Assembly (NCBI GenBank): GCA_016288775.1
Contig: JAEELG010000032.1
Coordinates: 1-39,369, forward strand
Length of the DNA stretch: 39,369 nucleotides
From: Bacteroidales bacterium
Lineage (GTDB): Bacteria; Bacteroidota; Bacteroidia; Bacteroidales; UBA932
Direction of reading: 5' to 3'
Positions within the stretch are counted from its first letter, which is position 1, and every line of letters begins with the position of its first letter. This document shows positions 1 through 7,537 of this stretch, in pieces. A program made the position numbers and the translations under genes. The notes under the pieces are model-generated. The model saw only the letters and a program-made list of their open reading frames with translations. It was not told the DNA's origin and made no database searches.

Positions 1-566
1 GTCCAGTTGCAGGTGCCGCTGATCGGGCAGACGATGCCGCAGTCGATGATGATCTGGCGGTATTCCGCGAAATCGGACGCCTGCTCGGCGGCCACGTAGC
101 GGTTGTGTACCTCGTCCCACTTGGCCTGCTCGCGCAGGACGTTGGGGTTGGTGGCGCGGAACTGCGCCTCGTCGAAGCCGGCGCCGAATTTCTTGCGGCC
201 CTTCTCGACTTCCTTGTTGATCTTCTCCTCGATCTTGCCCAGGTAATCCTCGATGAGGACGTCGGCGCGGTAGCGCTTCTTGGAGTCCTTGTTGTCGATG
301 AGCGGGTCGTTGAAGGCGCTCACGTGGCCCGAGGCCTCCCAGATGCGGGGGTGCATGAAGATGCAGGAGTCGATGCCCACGATATTCTCGTTGAGGCGGG
401 TCATCGCATTCCACCAGTACTGCTTTATGTTGTTCTTGAGCTCGACGCCCATCTGGCCGTAGTCGTACACGGCAGCCAGGCCGTCATAAATCTCGCTCGA
501 AGGAAAAATGAATCCGTATTCCTTGCAATGTGCTACGAGCACCTTGAATAATTCGTCCTGTGTCAT
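1..566 (-). CDS. glyS: Glycine--tRNA ligase, N-terminal part (cut by window edge)
   Basis: Charges tRNA-Gly with glycine in the cytoplasm (class II, single-chain alpha2 type). Only the first 188 codons are present; the gene runs off the left edge. The reverse-strand reading begins MTQDELFKVLVAHCKEYGF and continues through a YDYGQMGVELKNN segment and an FMHPRIWEASGH segment, all characteristic of the eukaryote-like GlyRS used by Bacteroidota. The ATG at 566 overlaps the malQ stop by four bases (ATGA), so the two are translationally coupled as the last genes of the spt operon. A tRNA-Gly gene lies about 9 kb away, probably by chance. Confidence 0.95.
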   Translation of the reverse strand, partial: MTQDELFKVLVAHCKEYGFIFPSSEIYDGLAAVYDYGQMGVELKNNIKQYWWNAMTRLNENIVGIDSCIFMHPRIWEASGHVSAFNDPLIDNKDSKKRYRADVLIEDYLGKIEEKINKEVEKGRKKFGAGFDEAQFRATNPNVLREQAKWDEVHNRYVAAEQASDFAEYRQIIIDCGIVCPISGTCNW

Positions 567-2437
567 TTGTTGTATCGGTTTGAATCTTTAAGCATTCCGG
601 TGATATCGGCGGTAAGGCCGGTGGCCTTGTTCAGTTCCGCCACGTCGATGTGGAGGCGGAAGCGCCAGTGGTGGTCGGGATCGGCAGGCTGGTTGACGCG
701 CTCGTTCTCGAAGTCCTTGCGGCGCAGCTTTCCGTCGATGGCGATCCAGTCCTGCAGGGGGAAGATAGCCAGCATGGGGGCCGATGCCAGATGGTCCCAG
801 AGGGTGCGGCGCACCTCCCAGGGCTCCATGTCGGAGCCGGTCTCCTCGGCGTGCTGCATGCGCAGCGTGGCCATGTCGTGGGAAGACGTTGCGCACACCG
901 CCAGGTACGGCCAGGGGCGCCCCTTGTCCATGTTGGCCATCTCCAGCGAGAGGATGGTCTCGCGCGCCATCACGCCCGTCACGCAGTCGGGCACCATGCC
1001 GAGGTCTTCGCCGCAGGCGAGCATGCCGGTGACGTCAAGCAGTTCGGGGAGCTTGCGCTCGGCGTTCCAGCGCCAGAGGCCGTCGTTGCGGTGGAAGAAG
1101 AAGTCGTTGTATATGGCGCCGAACGCCTCCTGCTGCCACTGAGGCAGGCCGGACGATTCGGGCAGGATGCGCGGCTGCACGCAGCCCTCGTTGCGCGGAT
1201 CGGGCAGGAACAGGCCCTCGATGGGGAGTCCCATGGCCTCGATTTCCTCGCGGCGGTAGGGGATGGCGGGGTTGAAGTGCCCCATGGAGCCGCTGCGGTA
1301 CTCCAGAGGGATCTCCCAGATACGGAAGAATCCCAGGATATGGTCGATGCGGAAGGCGTCGAAGTACTCGCTCATCTTGCGGAGGCGGGCCTTCCACCAT
1401 GCGTATCCGTCCTTGGCCATGGCGTCCCAGTTGTAGGTGGGGAAACCCCAGTTCTGGCCCTCGGCGCTGAAGAAATCCGGCGGGGCGCCGGCGCTCGAGT
1501 CGAGGTTGAAGAGCTCGGGATGGAAGAACGCGTCGGCGCTGTCGGAGCTCACGCCGATGGGGAGGTCGCCCTTGAAATACACGCCCTTGGAGCGCGCGTA
1601 CTTCACCTCGTCGGCGAACTGCCTGTCGAGGTGCCACTGGATCCAGCGCCAGTAGTCGGGCTCGTTGGAGTCGCGCTTTGCGCAGAACTCCGCATACTCG
1701 TCGAGCCAGTAGGCGTTGGCTTTGGTGAAGTGCTTGTAAGCGGCTGTGGCGCAGTCCTTTGCGCCGTGATCCTCCCATGCCTTGCGAACAAGCGCCATCT
1801 TCTTTTTGAACACGCGCGGATAGTCGATTTCCGGGAGTTCGTTGAGCTCCTTCTGCGCACGCTTGAAGGCGGCGTCTTCCTTCACTCCGATCTCCTGCAG
1901 GCGCAGGTACAGCGGGTGCAGGGCGAAGGAGGAGATGGGGCTGTAGGGGTAGGAGTCCTTCCAGGTTCCCTTGCGGGTGGTATCGCCTACGGGGAGCAGC
2001 TGGATGATGCACTGCCCGGTGGCTGCGGCCCAGTCGACCAGCGGCCTCAGGTCGCGGAAGTCGCCGATTCCGAAGTCGCCCTCGCCGCGGAGCGAGAACA
2101 CGGGAACCGCGGTGCCGGCGCCCCTGAATCCGGGACGGTCGAACAGCTCCACGGAGTGCTTGCGCACGAAGGGGCTGCCGGGGATGGCGCAGTCGTTCCA
2201 GTTGTCGTTGATCTCGGGAGCGGGGGTTCCGCTGTGGTGGGCCCATTCGCTGCGTACGATGATGCCGTCGCGCATCACCACGTACCAGTAGTCTTTCAGG
2301 GCGGCTGCAGACACGTTCGCGGTGGCCGTCCACACGGCGCCTTCGTTCCAGGTCATGGGGACCTTCTTGTCCTGCAGCACGACGCTGAGGCTCTCGCCCC
2401 AATGCGTACGGTAGTGTATTCTGAATGTGGTTTTCAC
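563..2437 (-). CDS. malQ: 4-alpha-glucanotransferase (amylomaltase) with N-terminal starch-binding domain
   Basis: Transfers alpha-1,4-glucan segments between maltodextrins in cytoplasmic starch/glycogen metabolism (GH77). The first ~100 residues (FRIHYRTHWGE...) look like one CBM20 starch-binding domain. The GH77 barrel follows with the recognisable segments DLPIGVSSDSAD, FRIDHILGFFRIWEIP (nucleophile region) and GEDLGMVPDCV (acid/base region). At 624 aa it is shorter than the usual Bacteroides MalQ, which carries two CBM20 domains. The start is GTG at 2437, sharing one base with the upstream SDR stop; the alignment of the CBM20 start supports this codon. Confidence 0.93.
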   Translation of the reverse strand: MKTTFRIHYRTHWGESLSVVLQDKKVPMTWNEGAVWTATANVSAAALKDYWYVVMRDGIIVRSEWAHHSGTPAPEINDNWNDCAIPGSPFVRKHSVELFDRPGFRGAGTAVPVFSLRGEGDFGIGDFRDLRPLVDWAAATGQCIIQLLPVGDTTRKGTWKDSYPYSPISSFALHPLYLRLQEIGVKEDAAFKRAQKELNELPEIDYPRVFKKKMALVRKAWEDHGAKDCATAAYKHFTKANAYWLDEYAEFCAKRDSNEPDYWRWIQWHLDRQFADEVKYARSKGVYFKGDLPIGVSSDSADAFFHPELFNLDSSAGAPPDFFSAEGQNWGFPTYNWDAMAKDGYAWWKARLRKMSEYFDAFRIDHILGFFRIWEIPLEYRSGSMGHFNPAIPYRREEIEAMGLPIEGLFLPDPRNEGCVQPRILPESSGLPQWQQEAFGAIYNDFFFHRNDGLWRWNAERKLPELLDVTGMLACGEDLGMVPDCVTGVMARETILSLEMANMDKGRPWPYLAVCATSSHDMATLRMQHAEETGSDMEPWEVRRTLWDHLASAPMLAIFPLQDWIAIDGKLRRKDFENERVNQPADPDHHWRFRLHIDVAELNKATGLTADITGMLKDSNRYNK

Positions 2438-3231
2438 TATAGTTTGTAGTAACTTCTGAGGATTGCGGAGAACCAGCTCGCGGGCAGTATTGCCTTCAGC
2501 AGCACGGACAGGCGCTGCTCAAGCGTGGCGACTATATAACTGTACCGGGGATTCTTTGCGTTCACGATCTTGCTGATGCGGGCGGCGAGGAATTCGGGCT
2601 TGAGGCCGGTGGTCTCGTCGTGCTCGATGCTCTCCAGCGAGCGCTTGTAGGAGGGGTATGCCTCGTAGGCCTCGGGGTTGGCGACCGATGCGCGGCTGGC
2701 GGTGAAGCCCGTGGCGAAGTCGCCCGGTTCGATCACCACCACCTTGATGCCGAAGGCGCGAGTCTCCATGCGGAGCGCCTCGCAGTAGCCCTCGATGGCG
2801 AATTTGCTGGCGGAGTACAGCCCCTGGAACGGGAGCCCCATGAGGCCTCCGATGGAGCTGAAGCAGATGATGCGGCCGCTGCGCTGCCTGCGCATCACCG
2901 GCAGGACGTAGTGCAGGAAGCGCACCATTCCCATCCAGTTCACGTCCATCTGCTTCTCGGCCTGGGCGGTGGTGCTGAATTCCAGCGGCCCGCCGATTCC
3001 CATTCCGGCGTTGCTGATGAACACGTCGATCCGGCCCTGCTCGTCCACCACGCGCTGCACGGCGGCTTTGCATTCCTCCTCGTTCTGAACGTCGGCCTTG
3101 ATGTATGTGACTCCCTTGATCGGTTCAGATTCCTTGCGGTGCGTGCCGTAAACCACGTGGCCCTCGGAGGAAAGCCTCTCGGCCATGGCGCGGCCGAATC
3201 CGGAGGTGATACCCGTAATCAGGATAATCAT
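2437..3231 (-). CDS. Short-chain dehydrogenase/reductase, candidate 3-ketosphinganine reductase
   Basis: Classical SDR of 264 aa with every expected motif: the nucleotide-binding TGITSGFG (residues 6-13), NAG (74-76), the structural Asn at 98, Ser126, and YSASK with Tyr139 and Lys143 as catalytic residues. The C-terminus has a hydrophobic stretch near LSVLLKAILPASWF that could associate with membrane. It overlaps the serine palmitoyltransferase gene by four bases (ATGA), so the two proteins are made together. Serine palmitoyltransferase produces 3-ketosphinganine, and the next step is an NAD(P)H reduction done by an SDR, so this is a strong contextual candidate for that step. The SDR family call is certain; the substrate is inference. 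Confidence 0.9.
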   Translation of the reverse strand: MIILITGITSGFGRAMAERLSSEGHVVYGTHRKESEPIKGVTYIKADVQNEEECKAAVQRVVDEQGRIDVFISNAGMGIGGPLEFSTTAQAEKQMDVNWMGMVRFLHYVLPVMRRQRSGRIICFSSIGGLMGLPFQGLYSASKFAIEGYCEALRMETRAFGIKVVVIEPGDFATGFTASRASVANPEAYEAYPSYKRSLESIEHDETTGLKPEFLAARISKIVNAKNPRYSYIVATLEQRLSVLLKAILPASWFSAILRSYYKL

Positions 3232-4418
3232 ATTACGCCGAGTTCCTTGAATATTTTGGTGAGTTTCTCGACCGCCTCGTCGACCTGCTCGATGCTGTGG
3301 GTTGCCATGAGCGCAAAGCGGATCAGCACGTCCTTCTCGGGCACCGCGGGAGCGATGACGGGGGTGATAAAGACGCCCGCCTCGTAGGCCAGCTTGACTA
3401 TGGTCATGGCCTTGAAGGTGTCACGCACGAAGAGCGGGATGATGGGGGACTCGGTGCGGCCGATATCGAATCCGGCGGCCCTGAAGGCCTCGTGTGCGTG
3501 ATTCGTGAGTTTCCAGAGGTGCTCGCGGCGCTCGGGCTCCTCGATCATGATGTCGAGGGCCTTGCTGGCCGCAGCCACTGCCGCCGGAGTCATGGAGGCG
3601 CTGAAGATCAGGGTGCGGGAGTTGTGCTTGAGGTATTCGATCACGGTCCTGTCGCCGGCGATGAAGCCGCCGAGCGAGCCGAAGCTCTTGGAGAAGGTGC
3701 CCATGATGAGGTCCACGTCCTTGGTGAGGCCGAAGTGGCTGGCGGTGCCGGAGCCGTTCTCGCCCACCACGCCGAGGCCGTGGGCGTCGTCGATCATCAG
3801 GGAGGCGTTGTATTTCTTGCAGAGCTCCACGAGCTTTGGAACGGGGGCGAGGTCGCCCTCCATGGAGTACACGCCGTCCACCACTATGAGCTTGTTGGCG
3901 TTCCTGGGGGTGAGCCAGAGTTTCTTCTCGAGGTCGCCCATGTCGTTGTGGCGGAACTTGCGCACCTCGCTGAATCCGAGGCGGCTGCCGTCGATGATGC
4001 AGGCATGGTCGAGGGCGTCGAGGAACACGAATCCGCCGCGGAAGGCCAGGCAGCTCACCACGCCCAGGTTCACCTGGAATCCGGTGCTGTAGGTCACAGC
4101 CTCTTCCTTGCCCACGAATTTGGCGAGCTTGGCTTCGAGTTCTTCGTGAATGTCGAGGGTTCCGTTGAGGAAACGGCTGCCAGAGCAGCTGGTACCGTAT
4201 TTCTTGATTGCTGCAATTGCAGCTTCCTTGAGTCGTGGGTCGTCGGAAAGTCCCAGGTAAGAATTGGATCCGAACATGAGCACCTTGCTGCCGTCGGCCA
4301 TGGTGACGAGCGGGTCCTGTCCGGAGGAAATCGGCCTGTAGTAAGGGTATATGCCTTTGGCTTTTACCTCTTCCGCCAAAGTGTATTTGGCGCAGACCTT
4401 GTTCAACAACTTTTGCAT
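3228..4418 (-). CDS. spt: Serine palmitoyltransferase
   Basis: PLP-dependent alpha-oxoamine synthase (396 aa) that condenses L-serine with a fatty acyl-CoA to form 3-ketosphinganine, the first step of Bacteroidales sphingolipid synthesis. Visible features are the substrate-contact DHAC motif (137-140), DDAHGLGV (210-217, cofactor Asp and His), and TFSKSFGSLGG with the PLP lysine at 244. The reading closely resembles Bacteroides SPT as I remember it (MFGSNSYLGL, GSRFLNGTLD, ESPIIPL). Related KBL and AONS enzymes use the same fold, but these segments favour SPT. First gene of the spt-SDR-malQ-glyS operon; start ATG 4418, 31 bases after a TATATTTG box. Confidence 0.88.
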   Translation of the reverse strand: MQKLLNKVCAKYTLAEEVKAKGIYPYYRPISSGQDPLVTMADGSKVLMFGSNSYLGLSDDPRLKEAAIAAIKKYGTSCSGSRFLNGTLDIHEELEAKLAKFVGKEEAVTYSTGFQVNLGVVSCLAFRGGFVFLDALDHACIIDGSRLGFSEVRKFRHNDMGDLEKKLWLTPRNANKLIVVDGVYSMEGDLAPVPKLVELCKKYNASLMIDDAHGLGVVGENGSGTASHFGLTKDVDLIMGTFSKSFGSLGGFIAGDRTVIEYLKHNSRTLIFSASMTPAAVAAASKALDIMIEEPERREHLWKLTNHAHEAFRAAGFDIGRTESPIIPLFVRDTFKAMTIVKLAYEAGVFITPVIAPAVPEKDVLIRFALMATHSIEQVDEAVEKLTKIFKELGVI

Positions 4419-4449
4419 CTTATAGGTAAGGTATTAATACTTTAACTCG

Positions 4450-4457
4450 CAAATATA
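4450..4457 (-). promoter_or_regulatory. Bacteroidota -7 box for the spt operon
   Basis: The minus strand reads TATATTTG, a full match to TAnnTTTG, 31 bases before the spt ATG. No convincing TTTG -33 element at the usual 19-21 base spacing was found. Confidence 0.6.
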
Positions 4458-4479
4458 GGTATTTTCCTCAAATAATGCT

Positions 4480-4487
4480 TATTTTTG
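4480..4487 (+). promoter_or_regulatory. Bacteroidota -7 box for the UPF0597 gene
   Basis: TATTTTTG matches TAnnTTTG and ends six bases before the ATG at 4494. The predicted transcription start would fall almost on the start codon, suggesting a leaderless message. The -33 element is weak. Confidence 0.5.
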
Positions 4488-4493
4488 TATCGT

Positions 4494-5777
4494 ATGGACA
4501 ACGCGCAAATCATCGATCTCATCAAACGGGAAGTGGTTCCGGCCATAGGCTGCACCGAGCCCGTCGCGGTTGCTCTCTGCACCGCATACGCCACCGAAGC
4601 CCTGGGCTGCAGGCCCGAAAAAATTGAAGTGCTGCTCAGCGGCAACATACTCAAGAACGCCATGGGCGTGGGCATTCCGGGCACAGGCATGACCGGCCTC
4701 CCGATCGCCGTGGCGCTGGGCGCGCTGATAGGCAAGAGCGCCTACAGCCTGCAGGTGCTGAAAGACTGCAACCCCGCCGCCGTAGCCGCCGCCAAGGCCT
4801 TCATCGCCGGCGGGCGCATCCATATCGGGCTCACCCGCGACAGCGACGAGATGCTCTACATCGACGTTCGCTGCAGCGCAGGGGAGCAGCATTCGCAGGC
4901 GGTGATAGCCCGCGAGCACACAGGTCTGGTGTATCAGGAAGGCCCCGCGGTGTCCACTGTCGACTGCCGTTCCAGGTTGGCGGTTCCGGAGGCGGAGGAA
5001 GAGGGGGAGGAAGGCCTCACGCTTCGCCGGGTGTTCGATTTCGCCACCACCGCTCCGCTTGAAGACCTGGAGTTCATCAACGAGGCGCGCCGCCTCAACG
5101 AGCACGCCGCGGAAGAGTCGCTGAAGGGCAATTACGGCCACCAGCTGGGCAAGACCATGTCGCGTCCGCTGGGCAAGGGCATCTTCGGCGACACCATCTT
5201 CAGCCACATCATCAGCGCCACTTCCAGTGCCTGCGACGCCCGCATGGCGGGAGCGATGGTGCCCGTGATGAGCAACTCCGGCAGCGGCAACCAGGGCATC
5301 GCCGCCACCATGCCGGTGGTGGTGTTCGCCAGCGAGAACCATAACACCGAGGAGGAACTCACCCGCGCGCTGATACTCAGCCACCTGACTGCAATCTACA
5401 TCAAGCAGAGCCTCGGGCGCCTGAGCGCACTCTGCGGATGTGTTGTGGCATCCACAGGCAGCAGCTGCGGCCTCACCTATCTGATGGGAGGAGGCTACGA
5501 GCAGGTAGCCGCGAGCGTCAAGAACATGATTGCCAACCTGGCGGGAATGGTGTGCGACGGCGCCAAGCCGAGCTGCGCGCTCAAGGTCAGCAGCGGCGTG
5601 TCAACCGCCGTGCTGAGCGCCATGCTCGCGGTGCAGAATCATTCCGTCTCCAGCTACGAGGGCCTGATCGAGGACGACGTCGACCGTTGCATCCACAACA
5701 TGACGCGCCTCGGGTCCGTGGGCATGCGGGAGACCGACAAGATGGTCCTCGACATAATGACCCACAAGGAGAATTAA
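4494..5777 (+). CDS. UPF0597 / L-cysteine desulfidase-like protein
   Basis: A 427-aa cytoplasmic protein of the UPF0597 (YhaM) family, related to the iron-sulfur L-cysteine desulfidase and to the serine dehydratase alpha chain. Family signatures are AIGCTEPVAVAL near the N-terminus, the glycine-rich SNSGSGNQGIAAT, and later cysteines in ALCGCVVAS and CDGAKPSCALK that could be cluster ligands. Likely role is release of sulfide or ammonia from cysteine or a similar amino acid; the true substrate is not visible. I chose ATG 4494 over an in-frame TTG at 4485 because the TTG lies inside the -7 box. Its TAA and the stop of the convergent M6 protease gene share the palindrome TTAA. Confidence 0.85.
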   Translation: MDNAQIIDLIKREVVPAIGCTEPVAVALCTAYATEALGCRPEKIEVLLSGNILKNAMGVGIPGTGMTGLPIAVALGALIGKSAYSLQVLKDCNPAAVAAAKAFIAGGRIHIGLTRDSDEMLYIDVRCSAGEQHSQAVIAREHTGLVYQEGPAVSTVDCRSRLAVPEAEEEGEEGLTLRRVFDFATTAPLEDLEFINEARRLNEHAAEESLKGNYGHQLGKTMSRPLGKGIFGDTIFSHIISATSSACDARMAGAMVPVMSNSGSGNQGIAATMPVVVFASENHNTEEELTRALILSHLTAIYIKQSLGRLSALCGCVVASTGSSCGLTYLMGGGYEQVAASVKNMIANLAGMVCDGAKPSCALKVSSGVSTAVLSAMLAVQNHSVSSYEGLIEDDVDRCIHNMTRLGSVGMRETDKMVLDIMTHKEN

Positions 5778-7531
5778 TTCACAGTAATCTCCAAGGAGAC
5801 AGTCTTGGTGCCGCCGTCGGTGAGGGTGATGGCGGCTTCTACCGTGTGCTCTCCAGAGCGGAGGGTGACGGAGCTGCCGTCCACCGGCTCGTCGTCGAAG
5901 AACCACTGCACTGACGCCACCGGGCGCGACTCCGACTCGACCAGGGTCAGCGCGAACTCTTCGCCTGCCTGGTAGACCCCGTTGCCGGGATTGGCTATCA
6001 CGTTGTAGTCCGGCTTGTCGGAAGGGATGTTCATCCTTACGGACACCTGGGAGCCGTCGTAACTTATGTTCTCAAAAGAGTAGATGGACGTAACTCCGTC
6101 CCAGCTCTTCGCCGTAAAGGTGGTGGCGTTGGCCCTGCCGGGGAACGCGAAATTGGAGCCGGAGTAGTTGAGGTTGGACTGGCTGCCGGCAGGTACTATA
6201 TAAAAGCACGGGTGCGAGCCGTTTTCGTTAATGGAGTTGTAAGTGTGCCACTGGGCCCATTGCGCGTATGCGGTGATGGATCCATATGGGGTGGATACGG
6301 ACCGGTCGGACTTGTCTACGTGGTATACGATCATTCCGGCCTCAGGGATATACTTATCCCATCCGGATTTGTTGCGGCATTCGTAAACGAAATACTCTCC
6401 GTCCATTTCCGTGGCCGTTTTCCAGGCGACGTTGTTGTCGACGCCGGGGAGTGCGTAGTTGCCCGATTCCGGGAATTCCTGATAAACGCTCTCGTCGATC
6501 CATCCAAGCAGTATGCGCTCCTCTATGTTGAAATAAGGAGGAGTACGTCCGTTGTTATTGTAGGATCCGCCGCACATGATGGAGTAAGAGTACAGTCCTC
6601 CGGCTTCGCCGTTGGTCGTGTAATCGGTGTCGTAGAAGTCGGGCAGTCCCATAGCATGGCCGAATTCGTGGCAGACAGTACCGATACCACCCATTTTGCC
6701 CTTGTTGCTGCCGTATCCGTCAAGCTCGTTGGAACAGGCGTATCTGTTTATCCTTTTGCCGTCGAGGATCAGGTTTATGCCAGCCCACCTGAGCTCCCAC
6801 TGGTGAGGCCAGATCGAGTCTTCGACGTCAGAATCGGCTTCTCCGTAACCGGCATAATACATGAACACCAGGTCCACCTGTCCGTCGTTGTCGTTGTCGA
6901 ACATGGAAAAATCGATCTGTTCGTCCAGGCCACGGCAACCGTCGGCCACGGCTTCTTCCGGAGCTTTGTCCATCTCGTCGTTGTCGACCGTGACGTTGCC
7001 TCCGTAGTAAGCCATCGGCTGTGAAAGCTTGACAGGACCGTAGACATCGAATATGGGCTCGAAATACTGGTGGGAATTCTCGTAGTAGAAGTCCCTGGCG
7101 GAGCCGGTGGCGCCGTTCTCGCTGTAACCTTCCTGGTTAAGCATGCGGGAGAAGTCTTCGTTTGCGGTGGCGCTGGAGAAGGACAGGTCGCTGAATTCCA
7201 CGAGAATCACAAGGAAGTGCTTCTGGCCTACGGCGACGTGTTCCCCGGCCCTCCGCTCTGCGTTGCGCTGCTGCCTTACGGCCTGGGCGGCACGGCGTCC
7301 CGCCTCGTTCCTGGAAGCTTCTATCGGGCGGAAGAATCCATCCGCGTCCCTGGCGACCAGGCGCCCGGAAGAGTCGGTGGTCCAGTGATGGAATTCGTCG
7401 CCGTGTTTCTGTATGGTGATTACAGACCCGTCGGGCTGGGTGTATTTCAAATAGCCGCGCCATGCCGGGACGGCGAAAGCCGCAGCGCCGGCAATCAGGG
7501 CCAAAACGATAATTGCAGTCAACTTTTTCAT
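5774..7531 (-). CDS. Secreted M6-family metalloprotease
   Basis: A 585-aa exported zinc protease. It has a signal peptide (residues 1-20, MKKLTAIIVLALIAG...), a propeptide-like region, and the M6 catalytic motif HEFGHAMGLPDFYD at 288-301 (zinc ligands H288 and H292, catalytic E289, conserved downstream Asp). A likely calcium loop DNDNDGQVD sits at 212-220. The C-terminal ~90 residues form a predicted beta-sandwich (Ig/PKD-like). Family members such as immune inhibitor A degrade host proteins. It begins six bases after the fimbrillin-like lipoprotein stop, so it is third in that operon and might process or cooperate with that surface protein (inference). Confidence 0.9.
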   Translation of the reverse strand: MKKLTAIIVLALIAGAAAFAVPAWRGYLKYTQPDGSVITIQKHGDEFHHWTTDSSGRLVARDADGFFRPIEASRNEAGRRAAQAVRQQRNAERRAGEHVAVGQKHFLVILVEFSDLSFSSATANEDFSRMLNQEGYSENGATGSARDFYYENSHQYFEPIFDVYGPVKLSQPMAYYGGNVTVDNDEMDKAPEEAVADGCRGLDEQIDFSMFDNDNDGQVDLVFMYYAGYGEADSDVEDSIWPHQWELRWAGINLILDGKRINRYACSNELDGYGSNKGKMGGIGTVCHEFGHAMGLPDFYDTDYTTNGEAGGLYSYSIMCGGSYNNNGRTPPYFNIEERILLGWIDESVYQEFPESGNYALPGVDNNVAWKTATEMDGEYFVYECRNKSGWDKYIPEAGMIVYHVDKSDRSVSTPYGSITAYAQWAQWHTYNSINENGSHPCFYIVPAGSQSNLNYSGSNFAFPGRANATTFTAKSWDGVTSIYSFENISYDGSQVSVRMNIPSDKPDYNVIANPGNGVYQAGEEFALTLVESESRPVASVQWFFDDEPVDGSSVTLRSGEHTVEAAITLTDGGTKTVSLEITVN

Positions 7532-7537
7532 AGCCGT

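Noticed and set aside
650..2449. A 599-codon open frame on the plus strand across malQ, and similar long frames antisense to spt, murQ/pheS, the C69 peptidase and the sigma-54 gene.
   Set aside because: They lie opposite genes with clear family motifs, and their compositions (rich in Val, Gly, Ala, His, with no domain) are the usual antisense shadows of GC-rich genes.
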